DNA of 9,471 nucleotides from Acidobacteriota bacterium (GTDB taxonomy: Bacteria > Acidobacteriota > Aminicenantia > Aminicenantales > Aminicenantaceae), in contig JAUWSR010000134.1 of assembly GCA_030609975.1 (NCBI GenBank), positions 1-9,471 of the forward strand. The letters run 5' to 3'. Numbering within the stretch: position 1 is the first letter of the stretch; every line of letters begins with the position of its first letter. The position numbers were made by a program, and so were the translations under genes. The notes beneath the pieces are model-generated. The model did not search any database. It worked only from the letters and a program-made list of their open reading frames with translations, and had not been told where the DNA came from. Of this stretch, positions 1-7,010 are shown in pieces.

Positions 1-1568
1 ATTTCGGCGAGGGGAACTACAACAACGCCGGAAATTCCTGGTCATTCGACAAGTATCTGCGCATGGGGCCCTCGGATGTGAATCAGTATTATCCGGCGAT
101 CGCCGTAGATGATGCCGGGAACCTGCACGTGCTTTACTCTTTCAAGAACAATCCCATGTGGTATACACGGCGAGCCGGCGAAAAGTGGGAGGCTCCCAAG
201 GCCATCAGCAACGGCGGGACCGATCAGAACATGTTTGCTGTAATTATCTACAAACAGGGACTCCTGCATTCTCTCTGGCGGCAGGGAACCGATATTTATT
301 ATGGGCGGGCTCTGCCCGACGGGACCTGGAGCGAGCCTGTCAAAGTTGTTGACGGGCAGTTTCCCGGCTATCCCAATCTGGATATCGATGCCCAGGGCAA
401 TGTGCATGCAACCTGGAGCGATGGTGATGCCGATCATCCCCGGAATGTTTTTTATACAAAGATCGAGCTGCCCGGGGAACCTCCCCAAGCTGTAGCCGAA
501 GCCGATCCCGTTTTTGGCCTGATCCCAGTGACCGTTGAGTTTAACGGTTCCAAATCCTCTGACCCGGACGGTAAGATCACGGATTACCGCTGGAGCTTTG
601 GAGATGGCTCCGTTGCCCAAGGCAAAAAGGTCGAACACACCTATAAAAATGCCGGGGAATTCCTCGCCACCCTGACTGTCATCGATAATGACCTCAGGAC
701 GAACACGGATCAGATCCTCATCACGGCTTCAACGGGAGCCCCGAACGCCAAGATACAAGTCTCTGCAAATACGGGCATGCGTCCCCTGACCGTTGCCTTC
801 GATGCCTCCGAATCAGAAGATGTGGACGGTGAGATCGTTTCCTACCACTGGGAATTTGGAGATGGCGCTATTGATGAAGGAGTGCAAGTCACTCATGTGT
901 ATGAAAACGGGGGAGACTATATTGCTAAACTGGTGGTCACGGATAACGAAGGCAAGACCGGTGTCGCCACGGAAACGATCGATGTTTACCAGCCTCCGGT
1001 GGCCATCTTTACGGCTGAACCGACCTACGGCAAGCCGCCGCTCGTGGTAAAGTTTGATGCCAGTGACTCCTACGATGAAGACGGCGAGATCAAAACCTAC
1101 AAGTGGGACTTCGGCGATGGCCTCACGGCGCTGTCAAAAAAGACCAATCACACCTATGGCACTCCCGGTACTTTCACGGCCCGTATAACCGTAGTGGATG
1201 ACGACAACTACACCGGTACCGCCTCCCAAGAGATCCAGGTTTTGGACCGTCCCCTGGCTCCTGTGAATGCAGCTTTTAATCAAATGTTCAACCGCAGCCT
1301 ATTCTATGTGGCTTTTATAAATGAAGTCACCTGGGCGAATCATCCTGGAAATGCCGACCTCTACACCATCGTCAGTTTCAGGATCTTCCGCAAACCCAAG
1401 GATGCGGATGATAGCCAGTTCACCATGGTGGCCGAAGTGAGTGGTACGGAGACGCAGTACGCTGACCGCGGTTTTAAAAACCGTGAGGCAGCCGACGCCG
1501 TTGTTTATGCTGTGACCGCCGTAGACAGCGACGGTAACGAGAGCGACCTCTCCGAAACCGTCAAATAA
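1..1568 (+). CDS. Secreted PKD-domain protein with beta-propeller-like repeats and FnIII-like C-terminus (5' partial)
   Basis: The reading frame is open from the first full codon at position 3, so the gene begins before the window; the ATG at 63 is internal. The visible N-terminal part has BNR/sialidase-type propeller repeats: YPAIAVDDAGNLHVLYS is echoed later by YPNLDIDAQGNVHATWSDG. Three tandem PKD domains follow, with core motifs WSFGDG (591), WEFGDG (849) and WDFGDG (1104), spaced 86 and 85 codons apart. The last ~105 residues look like a fibronectin type III domain (FRIFRK, VYAVTAVDSDGNESD). PKD and FnIII modules are typical of exported adhesins or polysaccharide-binding proteins, so a cell-surface or extracellular site is inferred; any signal peptide lies outside the window. 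No LPXTG, PEP-CTERM or other sorting tail is seen at the C-terminus. It converges on the glycosyltransferase at 1608 with a 39-base gap in which I see no convincing terminator. Domain calls are firm; the substrate is unknown. Confidence 0.9.
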   Translation, partial: FGEGNYNNAGNSWSFDKYLRMGPSDVNQYYPAIAVDDAGNLHVLYSFKNNPMWYTRRAGEKWEAPKAISNGGTDQNMFAVIIYKQGLLHSLWRQGTDIYYGRALPDGTWSEPVKVVDGQFPGYPNLDIDAQGNVHATWSDGDADHPRNVFYTKIELPGEPPQAVAEADPVFGLIPVTVEFNGSKSSDPDGKITDYRWSFGDGSVAQGKKVEHTYKNAGEFLATLTVIDNDLRTNTDQILITASTGAPNAKIQVSANTGMRPLTVAFDASESEDVDGEIVSYHWEFGDGAIDEGVQVTHVYENGGDYIAKLVVTDNEGKTGVATETIDVYQPPVAIFTAEPTYGKPPLVVKFDASDSYDEDGEIKTYKWDFGDGLTALSKKTNHTYGTPGTFTARITVVDDDNYTGTASQEIQVLDRPLAPVNAAFNQMFNRSLFYVAFINEVTWANHPGNADLYTIVSFRIFRKPKDADDSQFTMVAEVSGTETQYADRGFKNREAADAVVYAVTAVDSDGNESDLSETVK

Positions 1569-1607
1569 GAAAGAGAGGGGTATCAAGGATTTGTCGTTGG
1601 ATTAAGG

Positions 1608-3719
1608 TCAGTCAGGATCTTCGACCCTTGTTAGTGAGACATAATCGAACCAGAGAGGGGCCTTTCCGGTGCTGTACAGGCGTAAATTCAGCTGCCTTGC
1701 ACTTTTTAACCTGAATTCAAAGGTGAATTCCTGGTAGGAATCGGCTCGGTTAAAGTCATGAGCGTATAGATCCTTCTGAGCCAGGGCCCGCTGGCGAGAT
1801 CCTGCGGTTACATCGATGCGTGACAGGCGTGTGTCCCCCTGGGGAAGCGAGGCTGGCTTCAAACGATAGGACAATCGGTAGAGGCCTGCAGGATATTCCT
1901 CGAGGGGGAGCTCCAGCCGGGTGCCTTTTGCCTGGACTTCCGTGACAAACGCCAGTTTTCCCGAGGCATCGGTATCGTAGCGTGGGAGGCCGTCCTCTCC
2001 GAAAAAGGCCTCACCTTGGTGAATCTCCCCGGATTCTGTGGAGGTGGACTTTTGGGGAAATAGGTCATAGAGCACCACATGGGTTTGCCAAAGAGGATAC
2101 CGGGCTAAGACGGCCGCACCCTGCATGACCAGGGGAAAATCGTTCTGGTAACCCCGGATCTCCTCCGCATGTGTGGTTAGAAGTAAGTGAGTGATGTCGA
2201 ATCTCTCCAGGAAATCAAGCCCCCTGTTGATGTAATCGGTCTTGTAGGCGTGGGCAGGGTGTGCATTCTCTAAAGCCAGGACCATGGAGACCAGTCCTCC
2301 CATACGAATGTCTGAGAAAACCTTCCCTAGATCCTGCGAGATATGCTGGCGGTCATAACGGGGAGAAAGGCTCCATTTTAGATAGGAGCGGAAGTTGAAA
2401 CCGAAGCTGAATATCACCAGGAAAGCAATGATGAAGATCTTTGTTCCCTGAGGTAGAGAAAGCCTAAGTTTATGCGGCCAGAAACAGAATATTATATACA
2501 TCAGTAGGGTAGCAACAAGGGATAGGATCAGAACCAGATAGAGACGGATCGGCCAGGCTTGTTCGCTCACCGGCCTCGCGATGATGATGATAAGGCTGCT
2601 GATGGCATAAACAAGCCAGAAATAGACAAAGACAAAGAAAAGGAGGGGTCGCTTCTGCGGTTTCCTTAGCGAATTTGATAGGGAGAAGTCGTAGAGGGCT
2701 TGGACGGCTAAAATGACGATGGGAAGGACCAGAGGCACAAAGTGTCGGGCGGCCCGATATTCGATGACCGAGTAATAGACCATGTTGGAAATCAGCCAGA
2801 ATGCGGAAACCCAACTGAGGAGTGAGAGTTTGCGGGGAACGGTAAGGGCCTTGTATGCCAAAATCAACAACATCAAACTGGCAAGACAGGTCAGGACCGG
2901 CATGTCCATAAAGTAAAACAGAGGGCGGAACCAGAAGACCTGCAGCAGCTTGTGGTATCCATGGGTGAGCCAGAAAAGGTTGGATTCCCCAAACGCCTGA
3001 AAGGTTTCTTTTTGGGGAATATAGATGAGCCATAACCAGACGACCATCATAGCCCCCATCCCCATACTAAAAAAGCTTAAAGCCAGAGAAGGTTTGGCCA
3101 CCTTGCGTGGGCCTTGAAAGAAAATGAAGCAAGCGATACCCAGAAAAACTGCGGGAAGTACGAGCAAAAACGTGCCTTTGGTGGCGAAAGCCAGGAAACA
3201 CATGGTCCCGGCCAGGAACAGTTGGTGTTTGAGAATATCCTGTTTGCGCGATAAAAAGTACAAGGCTAAAACCACAAACAAAACCATTGGTATAACACGC
3301 ACGGCCGATTGGCTGAACATGGTGAAGATGTAATTCGAGCCCAACAAAAAGACTCCCAGGAGGGCATACGTCGGGTTCAACGATCTTTTTAGGGTGAAGT
3401 AGAGGATGAGCAGCAGCAGACAGCTGAACAGGGCGGGAATCACATTCATCTGGGCGATTCCAATTCCGAAAACCAGGAATACCAGGTAAGTCGCATAATG
3501 GGGTATGGGACTGGTGTACATATGGTTCCATTTGTCGGTTTCCCATTGGCCGTAGAGGATCTTGTTTCGGGCGTTGTGGACATATCCTCCCGGATCGGAG
3601 TAATACCCCATGCTGGTGCTTAGGCTTTTGGGGGGATCGGCGCCTAGATTCACCCAGCGCAATCCAAAAATGAACACAAAGATCACCAGGGTCAGGATCA
3701 ATGCTCCTCTCTTTTTCAT
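1608..3719 (-). CDS. GT-C fold membrane glycosyltransferase (ArnT/PMT-like, GT39/GT83-type) with C-terminal sandwich domain
   Basis: This 703-residue protein starts with a charged MKKR end and a hydrophobic helix (residues ~7-23). An extracytoplasmic loop with YYSDPGGYVHNAR around D42 follows; it corresponds to the acidic first-loop motif (D-E/P-x-x-Y-x-x-x-A) of PMT and ArnT enzymes. About ten more hydrophobic segments run to residue ~455. A YRAARHFVPLVLP segment matches the usual R-Y/H-x-x-P-x-x-P region near the end of the GT-C membrane core. Family members take sugar from a polyprenyl-phosphate carrier and transfer it to lipid A, protein or glycan on the outer face of the membrane. Residues ~590-703 are soluble and beta-rich (PAGLYRLSYRLK ... 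LWFDYVSLTRV), resembling a carbohydrate-binding sandwich. The ATG has only a weak upstream AGAAG. The gene is divergent from the deacetylase and may receive sugar donor made by the GT2 at 7003. Donor and acceptor are not predictable. Confidence 0.85.
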   Translation of the reverse strand: MKKRGALILTLVIFVFIFGLRWVNLGADPPKSLSTSMGYYSDPGGYVHNARNKILYGQWETDKWNHMYTSPIPHYATYLVFLVFGIGIAQMNVIPALFSCLLLLILYFTLKRSLNPTYALLGVFLLGSNYIFTMFSQSAVRVIPMVLFVVLALYFLSRKQDILKHQLFLAGTMCFLAFATKGTFLLVLPAVFLGIACFIFFQGPRKVAKPSLALSFFSMGMGAMMVVWLWLIYIPQKETFQAFGESNLFWLTHGYHKLLQVFWFRPLFYFMDMPVLTCLASLMLLILAYKALTVPRKLSLLSWVSAFWLISNMVYYSVIEYRAARHFVPLVLPIVILAVQALYDFSLSNSLRKPQKRPLLFFVFVYFWLVYAISSLIIIIARPVSEQAWPIRLYLVLILSLVATLLMYIIFCFWPHKLRLSLPQGTKIFIIAFLVIFSFGFNFRSYLKWSLSPRYDRQHISQDLGKVFSDIRMGGLVSMVLALENAHPAHAYKTDYINRGLDFLERFDITHLLLTTHAEEIRGYQNDFPLVMQGAAVLARYPLWQTHVVLYDLFPQKSTSTESGEIHQGEAFFGEDGLPRYDTDASGKLAFVTEVQAKGTRLELPLEEYPAGLYRLSYRLKPASLPQGDTRLSRIDVTAGSRQRALAQKDLYAHDFNRADSYQEFTFEFRLKSARQLNLRLYSTGKAPLWFDYVSLTRVEDPD

Positions 3720-3776
3720 GCTTCTACTTAATTACCCTAAGTGAAGAGGCGTGTCAAATACCGGTGGAGAGAATTT

Positions 3777-3887
3777 GCATTTCCAAATCCGTGATGTTGT
3801 TCGTTGTATAACATAGCACTTTTAGAAGAGGTCCTGTCCGTCTGAGTCGCATGAGAGTGGAGAATGGAATTCCTGATTTGGAAATGC
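3777..3887. repeat. Perfect 13-base inverted repeat pair in the divergent region
   Basis: GCATTTCCAAATC at 3777-3789 is exactly the reverse complement of GATTTGGAAATGC at 3875-3887, separated by 85 bases. The left arm lies between the divergent GT-C and deacetylase genes. The right arm lies inside the longest form of the deacetylase reading frame, but in the leader if the ATG at 3962 is the true start. It could be a paired operator or a long-range hairpin in the deacetylase mRNA. The repeat is seen directly; the role is inference and chance is not excluded. Confidence 0.45.
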
Positions 3888-4780
3888 TTCCATGGAACGA
3901 TATCGATATTGCAAAAATAGGGGAGGGATGGTATAGTCACCGCCGGAATTTGGAATGGACCATGACATCTGAAAAAAGAGCCTTTGCCCTGACACTGGAT
4001 TTGGAAAAAGATTTCAGCGGCGCTCTTGTGGATGCGGATAAGATCCTGCGTTCACACCCTCATATCACTCAACTTTTGGAGCTCCTGCAGGCTGAAGAGG
4101 TTAAACTATCCGTGTTCGTTGTGGGCGAATTGCTGGAGGCGTATTCTGATGTGATCGGGCTGTTCCAGCACTATGACTGTGAATTTCATTGTCACAGTTT
4201 TTCCCATCAGTCTCCTCATTCGAATTCAGAGGAAGATGTGTCTCGTTGCCGGGATGCCTTCATCGACCATTTCCAAAGCGCGCCCTTGGGTTACCGGGCC
4301 CCGGATGGAAGGATCAACTCTGAGGGGATCCAAAATCTTGAAAAATACGGATTCAAATTTGATTCTTCTTTCTTCCCTTCCTATTATCCCAATCCTGCCA
4401 AATACCTATTTAAAACGCGTAAACCCCACAGGCTCAAAGGAACCCAGCTTTTAGAATTGCCCAACACGTCTTTTTCTCCCCTGAGGATCATGCTGTCCAT
4501 TTCCTATGTAAAGATGCTGGGGATGGCCGGCTTTAGAAGGCTTCTGCGTGTTTCGAGCTTGCCGGAAGTGGTTGTATTCGGGTCGCATCTACATGATTTT
4601 TTTGCCGATAAGGAAATGCTCCAGCAGCTCCCAAGGGTCTGGAAATTGATCTACTCCAGAAATGCAGAGAAAGGCCTGAAGTACTTGACCGATACCCTAA
4701 GGTATTTCCGAGACAAAGGGTATCGTTTTGAATACATGTCCGAGATCTCTACACGATACCGGGCGAAACTCGATCTATAG
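3851..4780 (+). CDS. Polysaccharide deacetylase, NodB homology domain
   Basis: This 309-residue protein carries the NodB (carbohydrate esterase 4) motifs in order. TLDLEKDF (D50, E52) takes the place of motif 1, HCHSFSH (H115, H119) is the metal-binding histidine pair, YRAPDG (R149-G153) is motif 3, FDSSFFPS follows, and HLHDF is the late histidine motif. The D-x-E form of motif 1 resembles the D-x-D/E variants of PgdA-like and PEP-CTERM-associated deacetylases rather than classical TFDDG. The family removes N-acetyl, O-acetyl or N-formyl groups from sugars; ArnD, which deformylates undecaprenyl-phosphate-Ara4FN, is a relative. No membrane helix or signal peptide is evident, so cytoplasmic action is likely. 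The start is uncertain: ATG 3851 lacks a well-spaced ribosome site. ATG 3962 gives MTSEKRAFALTLDLE, a typical NodB beginning, but loses 37 residues that read as plausible coding sequence. The methyltransferase follows 10 bases downstream. Confidence 0.87.
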   Translation: MRVENGIPDLEMLPWNDIDIAKIGEGWYSHRRNLEWTMTSEKRAFALTLDLEKDFSGALVDADKILRSHPHITQLLELLQAEEVKLSVFVVGELLEAYSDVIGLFQHYDCEFHCHSFSHQSPHSNSEEDVSRCRDAFIDHFQSAPLGYRAPDGRINSEGIQNLEKYGFKFDSSFFPSYYPNPAKYLFKTRKPHRLKGTQLLELPNTSFSPLRIMLSISYVKMLGMAGFRRLLRVSSLPEVVVFGSHLHDFFADKEMLQQLPRVWKLIYSRNAEKGLKYLTDTLRYFRDKGYRFEYMSEISTRYRAKLDL

Positions 4781-4783
4781 AGG
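4779..4783 (+). promoter_or_regulatory. Ribosome binding site for the methyltransferase
   Basis: AGAGG at 4779-4783 lies 7 bases before the ATG at 4791 and overlaps the TAG stop of the deacetylase. This spacing favours ATG 4791 over the in-frame ATG at 4728, which would overlap the deacetylase by 53 bases and add 21 residues with no recognisable motif. Confidence 0.65.
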
Positions 4784-4790
4784 CTTTCGC

Positions 4791-5483
4791 ATGCTACAAA
4801 ACCAGGATCCCAACCGGCTTCAGGAAAAGAGCGTTAAAGACTATTTCGAAGAGATCGCCATGACCTTTGACTCCTATTATAAACAGGAGGCAGAGACCGG
4901 AGGCCTGATCGGCAAGCTGGCGCATCTTGTCTTTCGGAAACCCGCCATGGCGTGCCGTTATCAGGCAGCCTTTCAGCTTCTGGGCAAGCTTCCCGATAAA
5001 CATGTGCTGGATGTCGGGTGTGGATCGGGCATTTACTCCCTGGAGATCGTGAAGCGTGGTGGTTCGGCCATCGGCCTCGACATCTCTTCAGCCATGATCG
5101 ATCTGGCGAACCAGAATGCACAAAAGCTGGGGATCAAGGACCGCTGTCGATTTGTGCTTCAGGATCTGAAGGACTTCGAGCCGGGTGCTCAAACATTTCA
5201 CGCTTGTATTGCCATCGGATTTTTCGATTATATCGCCCCCCCGCAGCAGGCGGAGGTCTTTGCCAGACTCCTGCAGCTTGCCAAGCAGGATGTTATCATC
5301 ACATTTCCCAAGAAATGGGTGCCGGCCACTTTTTTTCGCAAGATCTTTTTTTTAAAGAAAAAATTGGATGTTTATTTTTTTACAAAGCCGGAGGTCATGA
5401 AGTTGGTGGGGCCCGGGATTCAAGAAACAACCTTCTACGACTGCGGCTCCGTGTGGACCGTGAGGTTTCGAAAATCGCTTTAG
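4791..5483 (+). CDS. SAM-dependent class I methyltransferase
   Basis: With the ATG at 4791 the product is 230 residues. The glycine-rich SAM-binding motif I is VLDVGCGSG (residues 72-80), followed by the acidic ribose-binding position in IGLDIS (D97) and FVLQDLKDF near the adenine site. A helical lead-in (KSVKDYFEEIAMTFDSYY) is typical of small UbiE/BioC-like Methyltransf_25 proteins, and no membrane segment is seen. The family methylates O, N or C atoms of small molecules; the substrate is not predictable. Beside a deacetylase and glycosyltransferases, a sugar or lipid-linked sugar is the simplest inference. The gene is probably co-transcribed with the deacetylase (10-base gap, ribosome site overlapping the upstream stop). 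Its 3' part is rich in homopolymer runs (T7, T8, A6, T7 between 5330 and 5381) encoding an F/K-rich stretch, unlike the more balanced composition around it. Family assignment is secure. Confidence 0.88.
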   Translation: MLQNQDPNRLQEKSVKDYFEEIAMTFDSYYKQEAETGGLIGKLAHLVFRKPAMACRYQAAFQLLGKLPDKHVLDVGCGSGIYSLEIVKRGGSAIGLDISSAMIDLANQNAQKLGIKDRCRFVLQDLKDFEPGAQTFHACIAIGFFDYIAPPQQAEVFARLLQLAKQDVIITFPKKWVPATFFRKIFFLKKKLDVYFFTKPEVMKLVGPGIQETTFYDCGSVWTVRFRKSL

Positions 5484-5501
5484 CCTTTCCCAGGCTTGAG
5501 T

Positions 5502-5530
5502 TTGACAAAATTTGGCTTATTCTCTATAGT
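5502..5530 (+). promoter_or_regulatory. Near-consensus sigma70 promoter before the radical SAM/GT2 unit
   Basis: A perfect -35 box TTGACA (5502-5507), a 17-base spacer and a -10 box TATAGT (5525-5530, five of six consensus bases) lie in the 108-base gap after the methyltransferase. Predicted transcription would start near 5537, giving a ~55-base leader before the ATG at 5592. The downstream three-gene unit can therefore be expressed apart from the deacetylase and methyltransferase. No clear operator is seen. Confidence 0.75.
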
Positions 5531-5591
5531 TACTTGCTGAATCATCCAGGTGTGAAAATTTTGTTCATTTAAGATACTTATTCGAGTGACC

Positions 5592-7010
5592 ATGAAGGTA
5601 TTGCTGATCAACCCCCCGGCCGAAAACCTCGTCCGAACATTTGCTCCGGATTCCTTGACGGAAGAAATGGGCTTATATCCTCCTATGGGACTCTTGTATA
5701 TTGCTACCTATGCCCGAAAAATCCATGGCGATTCTTTTCAGATCCAAATTCTGGATACGCAGGTCGAAAAGATGGGCTATCCCGATATTCGAAAATATCT
5801 CGAGCAGGAAAAACCCGATCTGGTCGGGATCTCCTGCATGACTTTTTTGCTCATCGATGCCATGAAGGTTGTTCGGATCGCCAAAGAGGTGAATCCTTCG
5901 GTCCATGTTGTCATTGGGGGAACCCATCCCACTATCTATCCCGAAGAGATGGCCTCCCAACCGGAGATAGATTCTATCGTTGTCGGCGAAGGCGAGGTGG
6001 CATTCAGCGAACTGCTTGATGCGGTGGCGGCAGGGCAGTCCCTAGCTGACATCCAGGGTGTGGACTATAAAGACGGGGAGGGGGTGGTCATCAATCCCAG
6101 GAGAGATTTTATTCAAGACCTGGACAGCCTTCCTTTTCCCGATCGAGACCTGCTTCCCGTGCAAAAGTATTATAATGTTTTAGGGGAAAGCAAGGTGGTG
6201 ATGACAAGCCTGCTTACTTCTCGGGGATGTCCTTTTAAATGCACCTTCTGTACCGATAAGGATGGGAAAGCCTGCCGCATGCGTTCACCTGAGAATGTGC
6301 TCCAAGAGATCGAAGAGTGTTATGCAAAAGGGATCACAGATTTTGACATCATCGACGACACTTTTACCATAAACAAAAAGCGGGCCGTGGCCATCGCGGA
6401 CCTGATCATCGAGAAGGGCCTGAATATCACTATGGATCTTAGGGCGAGGGTGGATACGGTGGATCAGGAGACCCTCGACAAACTGGCACAGGCCGGCTGC
6501 ACCCGTATACGCTTCGGAGTGGAAAGCGGCAATCCCGGGATCCTGGAAAATCTGCAAAAAGGAATCACCCTTGAGCAGATCAGAAGTGCCTTTCGGATGG
6601 CAAAAAGCGCGGGCATTTTTACTTTTGCTTACTTCATGTTGGGTTCTCCCGGGGAGACAGAGCAGGAGATTCGGGAAAGCCTGAAGCTGGCCAAGGATCT
6701 GAATCCCGATGTGGCCCAGTTTCTGATCACAACCCCGTTCCCAGCGACAGAGATGTATGAACGGGGAATAGAATCAGGCGTGTTGAAAGGCGACTATTGG
6801 AGGGAATTTTCAGCCCATCCTTCCGGTGATTTTGTGCCGCAGTGGTGGACAGAGAACTTTACGCAGGCTGAATTGGAGAAGTGGCAGCGAAAGGTTCATC
6901 TGAGCTACTATTACCGGCCCGCATATATTTGGGGACAATTGAAACAGGTTAAATCACTTAACGAACTGATAAGAAAAGCCCGTATCGGGATAAGGTTGTT
7001 TTTTGGATAA
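5592..7010 (+). CDS. B12-binding-domain radical SAM protein (first copy)
   Basis: The 472-residue product has the class B layout. Residues 1 to ~190 form a cobalamin-binding-like Rossmann domain: MKVLLINPPAE at the start, GGTHPT at 109-114 and VVGEGE around 131-135, without the DxHxxG histidine loop, as is usual in this class. The radical SAM barrel follows with the 4Fe-4S motif CPFKCTFC (C213, C217, C220), FGVESGN and MLGSPGETE. A C-terminal tail of ~60 residues contains SYYYRPAYIW. Relatives include BchE, HpnJ/HpnR-like proteins and radical SAM C-methyltransferases; they use a 5'-deoxyadenosyl radical for methylation, cyclisation or rearrangement at unreactive carbons. The specific reaction cannot be assigned. 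I chose ATG 5592 because the conserved strand begins immediately; an in-frame GTG at 5586 is possible. The Shine-Dalgarno is weak, but the promoter at 5502 is strong. The 3' end overlaps the GT2 gene by 8 bases. Confidence 0.9.
   Translation: MKVLLINPPAENLVRTFAPDSLTEEMGLYPPMGLLYIATYARKIHGDSFQIQILDTQVEKMGYPDIRKYLEQEKPDLVGISCMTFLLIDAMKVVRIAKEVNPSVHVVIGGTHPTIYPEEMASQPEIDSIVVGEGEVAFSELLDAVAAGQSLADIQGVDYKDGEGVVINPRRDFIQDLDSLPFPDRDLLPVQKYYNVLGESKVVMTSLLTSRGCPFKCTFCTDKDGKACRMRSPENVLQEIEECYAKGITDFDIIDDTFTINKKRAVAIADLIIEKGLNITMDLRARVDTVDQETLDKLAQAGCTRIRFGVESGNPGILENLQKGITLEQIRSAFRMAKSAGIFTFAYFMLGSPGETEQEIRESLKLAKDLNPDVAQFLITTPFPATEMYERGIESGVLKGDYWREFSAHPSGDFVPQWWTENFTQAELEKWQRKVHLSYYYRPAYIWGQLKQVKSLNELIRKARIGIRLFFG
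6992..6995 (+). promoter_or_regulatory. Ribosome binding site supporting the TTG start of the GT2 gene
   Basis: AAGG at 6992-6995 is 7 bases before TTG 7003 and lies inside the end of the upstream radical SAM gene. An in-frame TAA at 6991-6993 closes the GT2 frame just upstream, and TTG is the only usable start before the conserved IIPVFNEE strand. Confidence 0.6.

Noticed and set aside
1299..1586. Long minus-strand frame opposite the FnIII-like end of the first gene
   Set aside because: Antisense shadow; the plus-strand protein has clear domain homology and a paralogue at 9122, the shadow has none.
1569..1607. Gap between the convergent genes, searched for a bidirectional terminator
   Set aside because: Only a 3-pair ATC/GAT stem and no T run; nothing to report.
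3729..3757. Minus-strand TTGACA (complement of 3752-3757), considered as the -35 of the GT-C gene promoter
   Set aside because: The sequence 17 bases on is TAATTA, a poor -10 box, and the start would fall almost on the ATG, leaving no leader.
3807..3812. TATAAC, considered as the -10 box of a deacetylase promoter
   Set aside because: No recognisable -35 box at 15-19 bases upstream; left uncalled although a weak or activator-dependent promoter is possible.
5482..5496. AGCCT-loop-AGGCT hairpin right at the methyltransferase stop, considered as a terminator
   Set aside because: The stem is only 5 pairs and is followed by TGAG rather than a T run; too weak to call.
5018..5572. 184-codon plus-strand frame overlapping the methyltransferase
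   Set aside because: Out-of-frame shadow of a gene with clear SAM-binding motifs; its own product shows no domain pattern.
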